A stretch of DNA of 64,000 nucleotides from Enterobacter chengduensis (GCF_001984825.2 NZ_CP043318.1:2666001-2730000); one strand, 5' to 3'. Shown: positions 8,683-17,206, numbered from the stretch's first letter. Notes: generated by a model from the letters alone, not told the origin. Translations and numbers: made by a program.

Positions 8683-9132
8683 TCAGAACAGAGTGCTTCC
8701 GCTTATGATTGAAACAACTAACATCAGAAGCAAAATTGCAGCAACAAGACCAAAAGCCAGTAACGCCGCATGAAAAGCGATCGTGGCCCCGGAAAAAAAG
8801 AGTGCCCCACTCACGGTCCATTTGTTCTCTTTGCGAAGGCCACTAATGAAAGCAAGTCCCAACGCCATGACAGATAACATTATTCCGCTAGCGATCAGTA
8901 ACCGGTCAATATATACCGGTTCCTTTTTCGTCTCAACGATTGGCTGCTCTCCTTTTATACCAGCCAATATTCCTTTTTTTACCGCCGACACCTTTTCAGC
9001 TACAACAACTTCAAGCACTGTCGACTTTGAAGAAAATGGACCGAGGGTGAACTGAACTAATGAGAGAAGCAGTGCAATAACGCCGAGCAACATTCCCACT
9101 GAACTGAATTTATTCCGAATCAAGATCTCCAT
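8683..9132 (-). CDS. Unrecognised inner membrane protein
   Basis: 149 residues with four predicted membrane segments (about 12-30, 75-93, 103-123 and 125-143) and a soluble stretch between segments 1 and 2 (residues about 32-70) rich in Lys and Val (VVAEKVSAVKKGILAG). No signal peptidase site, cysteines or catalytic motif. The ATG at 9132 has AAAGGGA eight bases upstream. The gene is enclosed by two nearly identical BIME elements and has lower GC than its neighbours, so it may be a recent arrival. I do not recognise the family confidently. Confidence 0.7.
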   Translation of the reverse strand: MEILIRNKFSSVGMLLGVIALLLSLVQFTLGPFSSKSTVLEVVVAEKVSAVKKGILAGIKGEQPIVETKKEPVYIDRLLIASGIMLSVMALGLAFISGLRKENKWTVSGALFFSGATIAFHAALLAFGLVAAILLLMLVVSIISGSTLF

Positions 9133-9152
9133 ATCAGTATCCCTTTGATATT

Positions 9153-9228
9153 GTCGGGTGGCGGCTACGCCTTACCCGACCTACGTTTAAGCCCCTGTAG
9201 GCCCGGTAAGGCGTAGCCGCCACCGGGC
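9153..9228. repeat. REP/BIME element, copy 2
   Basis: Second 76-base BIME, differing from copy 1 at two positions only. It ends exactly on the first base of the nhoA stop codon and probably serves as the 3' stabiliser of the nhoA transcript. Confidence 0.85.
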
Positions 9229-10073
9229 TATTTTCCTGCCTGCGGATGCGTATCAAACCCTGCCATCACCGCCGTCAATTCTGCTAGTGTAAAGCCGTGC
9301 TTCGGATCGTCAACCCCAAGACCAAAGCGCTCCTGCATCAGCTGATACAGCGCCTCCGCATCCGGCAAGTGGATCTGCTCCTCCACATGACCGTTCTGCC
9401 AGTGGGTGAAGTTGAAGTTGGTCAGCGTCAGCTTGCCGCCGTCCGGCAGATGGCGGCACATCAGCAGATGATGGCGGAAATGCGACTGCGGCCAGTGCGC
9501 CGACCAGAAGTTCCCCATCACGTAATCGCTGAAATACTGCGTCGTCAGGTCAAACTGGTACATCGACTGCCAGTGCTCATGGTGACGGAACTGCAGCACC
9601 CAGTCGTTGCCCTCGCTCAGCAGACGATACAGACCGTGCGGCGTCTCCTGTTCTTCATTAGCCAGCAGTCGAATCGGCGCCGTCAGCGTCTGGCCGCCAA
9701 ACCCCACGTCGGCGATCCAGCGTTCACCGTTAAGCTCGACCAGCAGCAGGCGGTGCGTACGCGGCGGCATCTGCGACGGATTCGCCAGAACCACGCGCCC
9801 GAGCACGCTGCGCACCGTAAACCCGACGTCACGCAGGACGCGCTCAAGCAGGCCGTTTTGCTCAAAGCAATATCCCCCGCGGTGTGCCGTCACCAGTTTG
9901 TCCTCCAGGCACCGATCTTCAAGATGAATTTCGCGCGGCAGCACGACATCAATATTCTCAAAGGGGATCGCACAGTTGTGGTGTAAATGCAGCGCTCGCA
10001 GGGTGTTGATATCCACCCGTGCCGGCTGCGTCCAGGCGATACGATCGAAATAGGCGGTCAGGAATGGGGACAT
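9228..10073 (-). CDS. nhoA: N-hydroxyarylamine O-acetyltransferase
   Basis: 281-residue cytoplasmic arylamine N-acetyltransferase, the same length as E. coli NhoA. It acetylates arylamines, arylhydrazines and N-hydroxyarylamines from acetyl-CoA. The Cys-His-Asp triad is visible: RGGYCFEQN (Cys near residue 69), PPRTHRLLLVE (His near 107) and WIADVGFGG (Asp near 122). The N-terminal LHHNCAIPFENIDVV is the family signature. It is divergent from yddH, as in E. coli, where both sit near pptA. The stop codon abuts a BIME element. Confidence 0.95.
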   Translation of the reverse strand: MSPFLTAYFDRIAWTQPARVDINTLRALHLHHNCAIPFENIDVVLPREIHLEDRCLEDKLVTAHRGGYCFEQNGLLERVLRDVGFTVRSVLGRVVLANPSQMPPRTHRLLLVELNGERWIADVGFGGQTLTAPIRLLANEEQETPHGLYRLLSEGNDWVLQFRHHEHWQSMYQFDLTTQYFSDYVMGNFWSAHWPQSHFRHHLLMCRHLPDGGKLTLTNFNFTHWQNGHVEEQIHLPDAEALYQLMQERFGLGVDDPKHGFTLAELTAVMAGFDTHPQAGK

Positions 10074-10180
10074 ACATCAGTTTCCTTTGATTGTGGTGTT
10101 ATGTTTATAAACTAATTTTGCGCATTCATTTTGATTTACGTGCTTTTTCGCCATACTCATCGTGTAGATGAGGAGATCCT

Positions 10181-10753
10181 ATGAGCCACTTTCGCCCTGT
10201 TGAATTACGTCATGCCAGCCGCCTGCTGAACCACGGTCCTACCGTACTGATTACCAGTCGGGACGAATCTCTCGACAGACGCAACGTGATGGCCGCCGCA
10301 TGGTCAATGCCCGTTGAGTTTGAGCCGCCGCGCATCGCAATCGTCGTGGATAAAAGCACCTGGTCGCGCGAGCTAATTGAGCGTAGCGGGAAGTTTGGCA
10401 TCGTCATCCCCGGCGTGGCGGCGGCCAGCTGGACTTACGCGGTCGGCAGCGTCAGCGGCCGCGACGAGGACAAATTCAACTGCTACGGCATTCCGGTCGT
10501 AAACGGCCCTGAACTCGGCCTGCCGGTTATCGAAGAGAAATGTCTGGCGTGGATGGAGTGCCGGTTATTACCCGTCACCTCTGCGGCGGAAAAATACGAT
10601 ACGCTGTTTGGCGAAGTGGTTTCAGCGGCGGCAGATGAACGCGCGTTCGTCGCCGGACGCTGGCAGTTTGACGGGGATAAGCTGAATACGCTGCATCATC
10701 TTGGGGCCGGGACGTTTGTGGCGAGCGGGAAGATGGTGAAGGCGCCGGATTGA
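10181..10753 (+). CDS. yddH: Flavin reductase-like FMN-binding protein YddH
   Basis: 190-residue flavin reductase-domain protein (split-barrel FMN fold), very close to E. coli YddH. Recognisable stretches are ELRHASRLLNHGPTVLITS, AAAWSMPVEFEPPRIAIV, GKFGIVIPGVAA, SGRDEDKFNCYGI and LGAGTFVASGK. The fold binds FMN and often reduces it with NAD(P)H for a partner oxygenase; the physiological partner of YddH is unknown. The ATG at 10181 follows AGGAGAT. It is divergent from nhoA with 107 bases between. Confidence 0.93.
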   Translation: MSHFRPVELRHASRLLNHGPTVLITSRDESLDRRNVMAAAWSMPVEFEPPRIAIVVDKSTWSRELIERSGKFGIVIPGVAAASWTYAVGSVSGRDEDKFNCYGIPVVNGPELGLPVIEEKCLAWMECRLLPVTSAAEKYDTLFGEVVSAAADERAFVAGRWQFDGDKLNTLHHLGAGTFVASGKMVKAPD

Positions 10754-10891
10754 TAAGATCAATCATATATCATTGAAATATTATGATTTTATATAACATT
10801 TAATGCTAACCCGCAGTCAGAAAAAAAGAGGAAACTCGCTATGTTGTAGCACTAATGACGTAAATATAAAGCTTACAAAGGGCCTTACATC

Positions 10892-11605
10892 ATGACAGCA
10901 TCTGATTATTTAAGGATAAAATTTCAGAGTGACCACCATTTAGCCCTCACTATGGAGAACGCAATTGGCGGCATTTTGCAGTCGGCAAAAGGAGTTGCAT
11001 CCGACATATATTCTGGTATTGAGCGAGTCAGTTGGTATTCTTCATGCTTTATTCCCAGGTACAATGATATCTGTCAGGAGTTACAAGCTGAAGAAATCAG
11101 AACGCTTTACTCAATAGAGTCGATATTCAAACACGCCGATGTTATTGCTCACGTATTTTATCTGTACTTGAAAACCGTATGTGATGACGTAAAGGATGGC
11201 AACCCAGAAGGTTCAGCCCGTAAACTCACAAAAAGAATTGCAGAATTCAGCTCTCACATAAACGTAGCGGGAGCTACACGCTATGCGTTTGCTACTGCTG
11301 CCTCGATCACGCTTTCTCACTCTAGTCTTATGTCCAAACTTGTTGTTGAACGCCTGTCTGCGAAATTGCCACAAGGTATCTTCGTCCTTCAATTTTATGG
11401 CATTCAACAAAAATGCGCACTCGCTGCCCGCCATTTGAAAGCGATTAACCCCGATTATTACTGGATTCTGTACCAGGCGAAACTGGAGATGCTTTATTAT
11501 TTTTGCGAACCCATTCTTTCAAAATTATTTGAAAGAATGAAATTAAACTCCTTTTCAAACCTGGATGATTTAGCCGATTTTATAGAAAGGGATTTAAATG
11601 TTTAA
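10892..11605 (+). CDS. Unknown protein in hcp operon; candidate type VI secretion effector
   Basis: 237-residue protein I do not recognise. No signal peptide, no catalytic motif. The N-terminus contains a small-residue stretch (ENAIGGILQSAKGVASDIYSG), the middle is helical, and about residues 125-155 (VAGATRYAFATAASITL) are Ala/Gly-rich and moderately hydrophobic. Its stop overlaps by 8 bases the start of a 60-residue two-TM protein, which is followed 11 bases later by hcp. Small Hcp-associated cargo encoded with a tiny membrane immunity protein is known for pore-forming type VI effectors such as Serratia Ssp6/Sip6. I infer a similar role from context only. AT-rich compared with yddH and fusA2; upstream region 10754-10891 is also AT-rich. 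Confidence 0.6.
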   Translation: MTASDYLRIKFQSDHHLALTMENAIGGILQSAKGVASDIYSGIERVSWYSSCFIPRYNDICQELQAEEIRTLYSIESIFKHADVIAHVFYLYLKTVCDDVKDGNPEGSARKLTKRIAEFSSHINVAGATRYAFATAASITLSHSSLMSKLVVERLSAKLPQGIFVLQFYGIQQKCALAARHLKAINPDYYWILYQAKLEMLYYFCEPILSKLFERMKLNSFSNLDDLADFIERDLNV

Positions 11606-11780
11606 GAACCTAATCAGACTGTTATTAGAAAGCGTAGTCTTTCCTGCGCTTGTCATTGGTTTTGGCTTGCTATGGCTTCATCTATTTCCGGAGCATTGCT
11701 TGTTATTGACATTGCTTACAATCTTCATTCTGGTTTGGTTATTTCCTCGATTAACTTCACGCATAACGAAACTGAAATAA
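11598..11780 (+). CDS. Small two-TM membrane protein; candidate immunity protein
   Basis: 60 residues, mostly hydrophobic, with two membrane segments (about 8-28 and 33-50) and a basic tail (PRLTSRITKLK), so probably an inner membrane hairpin with its ends in the cytoplasm. It starts inside the last codons of the preceding gene (ATGTTTAA overlap), a layout that ties its synthesis to that protein. The hcp ribosome site (AAAGGA) begins at its stop codon. An immunity protein protecting the inner membrane from the upstream product is the simplest reading; a holin-like or chaperone role is not excluded. Confidence 0.6.
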   Translation: MFKNLIRLLLESVVFPALVIGFGLLWLHLFPEHCLLLTLLTIFILVWLFPRLTSRITKLK

Positions 11781-11791
11781 AAGGATATACT

Positions 11792-12271
11792 ATGTCTAAT
11801 CCAGCTTATATGTGGTTAACGGATGAAAATGGTTCACCCATGACGGGTTCATCGCTGGTCTCCGGCCATATTGGGGCTATTGAGCTAAAGTCACTCACTC
11901 ATAATGTCAATATTCCAGCCGATAGCAATACAGGTCGCCTGACAGGTACACGAATTCACGCACCGATTATGTTTCAGAAAGAGTTCGATCGGGTAACGCC
12001 TCTTTTATACAAAGCTTTAACTACCGGGGTCACGCTCAAATCAGCAATAATAAAAATGTACATAATTAACGAAGCAGGAGTAGAAAGCGAGTATTTTAAC
12101 ATTCTACTTGAGAATGTTAAAATCACGTCGATAACACCTGATTTATACCCTGGCGTAGGCTCCGGCACCCACCTGGAAACAGTTCTTCTTCGATATGAAA
12201 GTATTACCTGGAAGCACTGTGAAGGTAATATCGTTTACAAAGATAGCTGGAACCATAGAGTGGTAGCATAA
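11792..12271 (+). CDS. hcp: Orphan Hcp-family type VI secretion tube protein
   Basis: 159 residues, the normal Hcp length. N-terminal AYMWLTDENGSPMTGSS, IGAIELKSLTHNVNIPAD, the HAPIMFQKEFDRVTPLL motif and the C-terminal LRYESITWKHCEGNIVYKDSW are classic Hcp features. Hcp hexamers stack into the tube inside the contractile sheath and carry small effectors in their lumen. ATG 11792 has AAAGGA eight bases upstream; an in-frame start at 11672 lies in the preceding gene and is not used. No other structural type VI genes are in the window, so this is an orphan copy that must use a tube, sheath and baseplate encoded elsewhere. Confidence 0.88.
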   Translation: MSNPAYMWLTDENGSPMTGSSLVSGHIGAIELKSLTHNVNIPADSNTGRLTGTRIHAPIMFQKEFDRVTPLLYKALTTGVTLKSAIIKMYIINEAGVESEYFNILLENVKITSITPDLYPGVGSGTHLETVLLRYESITWKHCEGNIVYKDSWNHRVVA

Positions 12272-12357
12272 GCTATTGACACTGCCTCAATGACAGCGTC
12301 CTATTTCGTCCGCCTGGTATTTGATCAACCTCATTACGAACTGTTCAGGCATGACTA

Positions 12358-12783
12358 ATGAAAATACTCTGCTTCGTTCTTTTCGCTCTGTCTCCTTATG
12401 CGGTCGCTCATAGTAGCTCTGCACCAAGCCAGGCGGCGCTTAAATTTAATCAATGGTATATCGCACAGTTAAATCAGAATAAACCGCCAGTATTAAATCC
12501 CGACATCATGAAAGATTACGTTGTCTCAGGGACAATTTCTGCAATTAAGGAAATGTACTCAGGCGACAGTAACGAAAAAGATATGCCCGATGCGGATATG
12601 TTCATCAAATCTCAGGATTGGGACGAAGACTGGAATCAGATCGCGGTCTTAAATTCTGACTTTGATGCGGTTTGCACAAATGTGTATATCGCGTTTGGCA
12701 AAAAACAAGAGCACGTTGTGGCAGATTGTCTCGTTCAGGAAAAAGGGAAATGGAAAATTCGATCCGCAACGCTAATTAAGTAA
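12358..12783 (+). CDS. Periplasmic DUF3828-like protein, candidate orphan immunity protein
   Basis: 141 residues with a signal peptide (MKILCFVLFALSPYAVAHS, cleavage near 17-18). The mature part begins AALKFNQWYIAQLNQN and ends in the DUF3828-like motif QEKGKWKIRSATLI. Two cysteines in the mature region (TNVYIA and ADCLV surroundings) could form a disulfide. It resembles the broken lipoprotein at 56136-56629, which sits beside a decayed amidase effector, in the pattern DMFIKSQDWDEDW / GKWKI. That relation and the position after hcp suggest a periplasmic immunity protein. It is 86 bases after hcp and may be co-transcribed. Family and role are inferred. Confidence 0.65.
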   Translation: MKILCFVLFALSPYAVAHSSSAPSQAALKFNQWYIAQLNQNKPPVLNPDIMKDYVVSGTISAIKEMYSGDSNEKDMPDADMFIKSQDWDEDWNQIAVLNSDFDAVCTNVYIAFGKKQEHVVADCLVQEKGKWKIRSATLIK

Positions 12784-12805
12784 AAGGATGATATGCCGAA
12801 AAGAC

Positions 12806-12831
12806 GCATGGTAGCCCAGAGGCTACCATGC
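12806..12831 (-). terminator. Rho-independent terminator of fusA2
   Basis: Perfect 11-bp stem GCATGGTAGCC / GGCTACCATGC with a 4-base loop. Read on the minus strand it is followed by GTCTTTT, fitting termination of the EF-G gene. It may also stop the converging upstream transcript. Confidence 0.75.
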
Positions 12832-12839
12832 GCACTTCA

Positions 12840-14942
12840 TCAACTCTTCGCGCGCCGCGAAATAATCTCATCCGCAACATTCCGCGGGGCTTCCGCAAAA
12901 TGGTGGAACTCCATCGTATACGTCGCGCGTCCCTGGGACATCGAGCGCAGCGTTGTGGCGTAGCCAAACATCTCGGCCAGCGGCACGTCAGCGCGGATAA
13001 TCTGGCTGCCGTACTGCTCTTCCATGCCCTGCACCATGCCGCGACGAGAAGAGAGATCGCCCATGATGTTCCCTGCGTACTCTTCCGGTGTTTCCACCTC
13101 CACGTGCATGATCGGCTCAAGGATCGCCGGATCCGCTCTGCGGGCGCCCTCTTTAAAGCCGAGAATGGCCGCCATGCGGAACGCCATCTCCGAGGAGTCG
13201 ACGTCGTGGTAAGAACCAAACGTCAGCGTCGCCTTGACGTCGACCACCGGATAACCCGCCAGCACCCCGCTGTTCATCGCCTCCCGCAGCCCTTTCTCAA
13301 CGGACGGGATATACTCGCGCGGCACCACGCCGCCCTTGGTGGCATCTTCAAATGTAAAGCCACTTCCGGGCTCCTGCGGCTCAAGGCTCAGCACCACATG
13401 GCCGTACTGGCCTTTGCCGCCGGACTGACGGACAAATTTGCCTTCGATATCCTTCACCGCCTTACGCAGGGTTTCTCGGTAGGTCACCTGCGGACGACCG
13501 ATATTTGCCTCCACGCCAAACTCACGCTTCATGCGGTCGACGATAATCTCCAGATGCAGCTCACCCATCCCGGAAATAATGGTCTGACCGGACTCTTCGT
13601 CAGTATGCAGGCGGAACGACGGATCTTCCGCCGCCAGGCGCTGTAGCGCGATGCCCATTTTCTCCTGATCGCCTTTGGTTTTCGGCTCGATTGCCAGCGA
13701 GATCACCGGGTCCGGGAACTCCATTCGTTCAAGCGTAATCACCGCGTTCGGATCGGTGAGCGTGTCACCGGTGGTCACGTCTTTCAGCCCCACGCAGGCC
13801 GCGATATCGCCCGCACGCAGTTCATCCACCTCGTGACGATCGTTGGCATGCATCAGCACGATACGCCCGATACGCTCTTTTTTGCCTTTCACCGGGTTAT
13901 ACACCGCGTCGCCTTTGCGCAGCACGCCGGAGTAGACGCGGATAAAGGTCAGCTGCCCGACGTACGGGTCGCTCATCAGCTTGAACGCCAGGGCGGAGAA
14001 CGGCTCATCGTCGCTCGGATGACGCTCCGCGTGCTGCCCTTTTTCATCCACACCGTCAATGGCCGGCACGTCCAGCGGCGACGGCATCAGCTCAATCACC
14101 GCATCCAGCATCCGCTGCACGCCCTTGTTTTTGAACGCGCTGCCGCACAGCATCGGCTGGATTTCGCCCGAGATGGTGCGGATACGCAGGCCTTTAATAA
14201 TGTCCGCTTCCGTCAGGTCGCCCGTTTCGAGGTACTTATCCATCAGCTCGTCGCTGGCTTCCGCCGCGGCAGAGACCATTTTTTCCCGCCATTCCCGGGC
14301 GGTACTGACGAGATCATCCGGCACGGGCGCATAGGTAAACACCATGCCCTGAGTCGCATCGTCCCACAAAATGGTGCGCATCTTGATGAGATCCACCACG
14401 CCGGTGAAGTGCTCCTCTGCACCAACCGGGATAACAATCGGCACCGGATTGGCCTTCAGGCGCTCCTGCATCATCCGCACCACGCGGAAGAAATCGGCCC
14501 CCGGACGGTCCATTTTGTTGACGAAGGCCAGCCGCGGAACGTGGTATTTATTGGCCTGACGCCAGACGGTCTCCGACTGCGGCTGCACGCCGCCCACGGA
14601 GTCATATACCATCACGGCACCGTCGAGAACGCGCATGGAACGTTCAACCTCAATGGTGAAGTCAACGTGCCCCGGGGTGTCGATGATGTTGATCCGATGC
14701 GGTTCGAACCCTCTGTCCATACCTGGCCAGAAGCAGCTCACCGCCGCGGAGGTAATCGTGATCCCGCGCTCTTGCTCCTGCGCCATCCAGTCAGTGGTTG
14801 CCGCGCCATCGTGTACTTCACCCAGCTTGTGGCTCATCCCGGTATAAAACAGGATGCGCTCGGTGGTGGTGGTTTTACCGGCATCGATATGCGCGGAGAT
14901 ACCGATGTTGCGATAACGTTCGAGAGGGATGGGTCGGGGCAT
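12840..14942 (-). CDS. Second elongation factor G (FusA paralogue)
   Basis: 700-residue translational GTPase of normal EF-G length. All G motifs are intact: G1 [10 protein letters not shown]2 [10 protein letters not shown]3 DTPGHVDF, G4 NKMD and the G5 region CGSAFKNKG. Domain IV retains [11 protein letters not shown], and the C-terminus has the conserved [14 protein letters not shown]. It is close to E. coli FusA over the whole length, but it is not in a str operon (no rpsL, rpsG or tuf nearby) and differs at many positions, so it is a paralogue. Possible roles are translocation or ribosome recycling under special conditions, or tolerance to an EF-G inhibitor. The divergent ArsR gene and intergenic dyads suggest conditional expression. 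ATG 14942 has AAGGAA upstream. Confidence 0.92.
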   Translation of the reverse strand: MPRPIPLERYRNIGISAHIDAGKTTTTERILFYTGMSHKLGEVHDGAATTDWMAQEQERGITITSAAVSCFWPGMDRGFEPHRINIIDTPGHVDFTIEVERSMRVLDGAVMVYDSVGGVQPQSETVWRQANKYHVPRLAFVNKMDRPGADFFRVVRMMQERLKANPVPIVIPVGAEEHFTGVVDLIKMRTILWDDATQGMVFTYAPVPDDLVSTAREWREKMVSAAAEASDELMDKYLETGDLTEADIIKGLRIRTISGEIQPMLCGSAFKNKGVQRMLDAVIELMPSPLDVPAIDGVDEKGQHAERHPSDDEPFSALAFKLMSDPYVGQLTFIRVYSGVLRKGDAVYNPVKGKKERIGRIVLMHANDRHEVDELRAGDIAACVGLKDVTTGDTLTDPNAVITLERMEFPDPVISLAIEPKTKGDQEKMGIALQRLAAEDPSFRLHTDEESGQTIISGMGELHLEIIVDRMKREFGVEANIGRPQVTYRETLRKAVKDIEGKFVRQSGGKGQYGHVVLSLEPQEPGSGFTFEDATKGGVVPREYIPSVEKGLREAMNSGVLAGYPVVDVKATLTFGSYHDVDSSEMAFRMAAILGFKEGARRADPAILEPIMHVEVETPEEYAGNIMGDLSSRRGMVQGMEEQYGSQIIRADVPLAEMFGYATTLRSMSQGRATYTMEFHHFAEAPRNVADEIISRRAKS

Positions 14943-14953
14943 GATATTTCCTT

Positions 14954-15022
14954 AAGTCATATGACTTGTCTGTGACGACCAGGATGGTCGTGCATTCGTT
15001 CGTTTGCTATAATAGTCCTATT
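14954..15022. promoter_or_regulatory. Dyad-rich divergent control region of fusA2 and the arsR-type gene
   Basis: Three inverted repeats fall in 69 bases. AAGTCATATGACTT (14954-14967) is a perfect palindrome next to the fusA2 ribosome site. ACGACCA-GGA-TGGTCGT (14975-14991) could form a hairpin in the fusA2 leader. AATAG-TC-CTATT (15011-15022) overlaps a TATAAT box (15008-15013) and is the best candidate operator for the ArsR protein. Binding assignments are inferred. Confidence 0.5.
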
Positions 15023-15102
15023 GTACGAGTATTATCGAACTATTTTTTAACGGTTGACCTATTGTTGATATAGCTCAATCTGACGCCAAACGCAGGAAAA
15101 CG

Positions 15103-15402
15103 ATGATCCCAAACCACCCTGAAACTGAACAAATACTGCTGGAAAATGTGCTGTTTGCCCTCGGCAACCCGCTCCGGCTGTCGATCGTTCGACGGCTGGC
15201 CGATGGCAGCGAACTCAGCTGCAACGCGCTGCGCCCGGAAGATGTGGTGAAGTCCACGATGACCCATCACTGGCGCGTACTGCGCGACAGCGGCGTGATC
15301 TGGCAGCGTCCACAGGGACGAGAAAACATGATTTCATTGCGAAGAGAGGATCTGGATGCCCGCTTTCCGGGGCTGATGGCAATCCTGCTTCAGGTTAAGT
15401 AA
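15103..15402 (+). CDS. ArsR-family winged-helix regulator
   Basis: 99-residue small winged-helix repressor. The helix-turn-helix region runs through LLENVLFALGNPLRLSIVRR, VVKSTMTHHWRVLRDSGVIW (recognition helix MTHHWRVLRDSG) and the wing QGRENMISLRRED. No CxC or His/Asp metal-site motif of the classic ArsR/SmtB type is seen, so it probably senses something other than a soft metal. It is divergent from the fusA paralogue, its likely target. Its stop overlaps the end of the next, converging gene by 8 bases. Confidence 0.85.
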   Translation: MIPNHPETEQILLENVLFALGNPLRLSIVRRLADGSELSCNALRPEDVVKSTMTHHWRVLRDSGVIWQRPQGRENMISLRREDLDARFPGLMAILLQVK

Positions 15403-16036
15403 TGTCCATTCCTTCCAGACGATAGACAGGGATTTGCCGGGTTGTTTTGGTCAGCGTATCGAACACCTCGGTGTTGGAGGTCACAATCCGCATCCCTGTT
15501 TTACGTAGCCTTTGCACATCCGCCGCGATGCGCTGAATGCCAAACCAGAAAAGCCCGTCGAGTGCCGTCACGGACAGCCCGCTTTCCAGAGCCAGCTTGA
15601 GGCGTTCCTTTGGCGCTTTTACCTGCTGGGCAATTTGCCTGTAAGGGAGTTCATTACATCCCGTTGCGTCACTGCGCTGGATACGCGTTTTCAGCTGGTA
15701 GGTAAACTCGTCAGGTATTCCGGCCAGATCCTGTTTAAGGCTATAGACGCAGCCAAAGCGCTTGCCGTTAAACAGAACGTTTTTCTGGCCGAGCGGCAGC
15801 TCTTTCCTGACAACGTCAATCAGCTGCGGCGCACGGGTGAGGAGCAGCCTGAAGGGCAGCTCGAAGCTGGTGACATAATCCACATTAAGCAACGCGAGAC
15901 GCAGCCGCTCCTCTGCGCCGGATTGTTGCTCACGACACTCCTCCATCACCTCTGCCCACTGGCGCGTCAGGCGCGCCGGTTCGGCGGCTTCGGTAAGGAG
16001 GTATTTTTCAATCTGATAATCAACTCTCGCGGTCAT
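15395..16036 (-). CDS. Unrecognised protein with winged-helix-like C-terminus
   Basis: 213 residues, cytoplasmic, no membrane segment. The C-terminal 60 residues (ALDGLFWFGIQRIAADVQRL, RKTGMRIVTSN, IPVYRLE) have the spacing of a short helix-turn-helix domain in which AADVQRLRKTG is the recognition part and the final strand ends in YRL, as in the HTH_39 type. The N-terminal part is helical and rich in Leu, Arg and Glu. ATG 16036 (MTARVDYQIEKY) is preferred over an in-frame start at 16108, which lacks a ribosome site. Converges with the ArsR-type gene. Function unknown. Confidence 0.65.
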   Translation of the reverse strand: MTARVDYQIEKYLLTEAAEPARLTRQWAEVMEECREQQSGAEERLRLALLNVDYVTSFELPFRLLLTRAPQLIDVVRKELPLGQKNVLFNGKRFGCVYSLKQDLAGIPDEFTYQLKTRIQRSDATGCNELPYRQIAQQVKAPKERLKLALESGLSVTALDGLFWFGIQRIAADVQRLRKTGMRIVTSNTEVFDTLTKTTRQIPVYRLEGMDIT

Positions 16037-16204
16037 CGTGTGGTATCCCGTCGCTGTGGATGCGGCAATTCTATACAGCGCGGTGAGTTTTATAAAGCAC
16101 TGAACCACAGCGACATCCTGAAAATGTCGTTGCGATTCAGTATCCTTACGTTTCGGATCGGTGCGCCATCAGCCAGCCCACCAGCGGCGCGGCGAAACTG
16201 AGGT

Positions 16205-17206
16205 TTAGTGCTGTATGCCTGAGCGGTCAGAAAAATCGCTGGCGGAAAGAATGTCATCCCGTGTTGCCGTCTGTTTCGGACGGGCATATCGGTCAGGTAC
16301 GCCTTCAGGACGCGTTTTGAAGCGCCGGTGCAGCCACATATACTGTTCTGGCGCCATCCGTATCGCTTGCTCAATCGCCCTGTTCATCTGCGTCGCAACG
16401 GTTTCTTTATCTCCTCCCTGCAGCGCCTCGCTGATATCCTCCAGAATAATCAGCTCGTAACCGGTGCCGTCCGCCCTGCGGCGCGGCACAAAGGGGATCA
16501 CGGCAGGCTTAGCGCTTTTGACCAGCATATAGCTTCCCGCGGTCGTGGCCGCATTTGGCACCGCAAAAAACGGCACAAAGACGCTATTGGTTTTGCCGTA
16601 GTCATGGTCCGGGGCGTACCACAGAATCTCATTCTGCTTCAGCGCGCGGATCATGCCCTTTAAATCATGACGATCGAGCATGGTTTTATTGGAGCGCAGG
16701 CGCCCGCGCGTCTGCAGCCAGTCCAACAGCGCGTTATTGTTAGGGCGATACACCCCAATGCCGGGGTTCAGCATGCCAAAGATCCGCGCGCCCAGCTCAA
16801 GGGTGAGAAAGTGCATACCCACGAGCACCACGCCATTGCCTTTCGCCCGCGCCTTTTCCATGTGCTCATAACCCGTCACGGTAAAGCATTTCCGCACCCG
16901 CCATGCAGGCCAGAACCATGCCATTCCGGTTTCGATCACCCCCATTCCTACCGATTCAAAATTACGCTGCAGCAACGCCTCACGCTCGTTGGCATCCATC
17001 TCGGGAAAGCATAGCTCGAGGTTGCGGCGGGCAATCGCGACGCGGCGGGGAAGCAGGCGCATCGCCAGCCGTCCAAGCCCGTGGCCGATTCGGAACAGCA
17101 GCGGATATGGCAGGAGCATAATCAGCCACAGCGCGGCAATGCCGACCCAGCTGAGCCAGTAACGCGGGTGAAGAAAGGCGGGTGAAAAACGGGGTAATTT
17201 TGTCAT
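16205..17206 (-). CDS. Lipid A biosynthesis late acyltransferase, LpxL paralogue
   Basis: 333-residue membrane-anchored acyltransferase of the LpxL/LpxM/LpxP group, which transfers an acyl chain from acyl-ACP to the Kdo2-lipid A precursor. N-terminal [11 protein letters not shown] and a membrane anchor lead to the HX4E/D active site in [15 protein letters not shown]. Further conserved parts are [41 protein letters not shown] and [15 protein letters not shown]. It resembles E. coli LpxL more than LpxP at these places, but identity is clearly below orthologue level, and the neighbourhood is not that of lpxL. I read it as an extra LpxL (Klebsiella also has two). The chain it transfers cannot be told from sequence. 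The frame extends to 17353, but ATG 17206 matches the family start. Confidence 0.88.
   Translation of the reverse strand: MTKLPRFSPAFLHPRYWLSWVGIAALWLIMLLPYPLLFRIGHGLGRLAMRLLPRRVAIARRNLELCFPEMDANEREALLQRNFESVGMGVIETGMAWFWPAWRVRKCFTVTGYEHMEKARAKGNGVVLVGMHFLTLELGARIFGMLNPGIGVYRPNNNALLDWLQTRGRLRSNKTMLDRHDLKGMIRALKQNEILWYAPDHDYGKTNSVFVPFFAVPNAATTAGSYMLVKSAKPAVIPFVPRRRADGTGYELIILEDISEALQGGDKETVATQMNRAIEQAIRMAPEQYMWLHRRFKTRPEGVPDRYARPKQTATRDDILSASDFSDRSGIQH

Noticed and set aside
10754..12783. A complete type VI secretion cluster
   Set aside because: Only hcp and cargo-like genes are present; no tssB/C, tssJLM, clpV or vgrG is in the window.
12828..14975. Long plus-strand frames (272, 380 codons) across the EF-G gene
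   Set aside because: They are antisense to a strongly conserved GC-rich gene, rich in His/Arg/Gln, and without ribosome sites.
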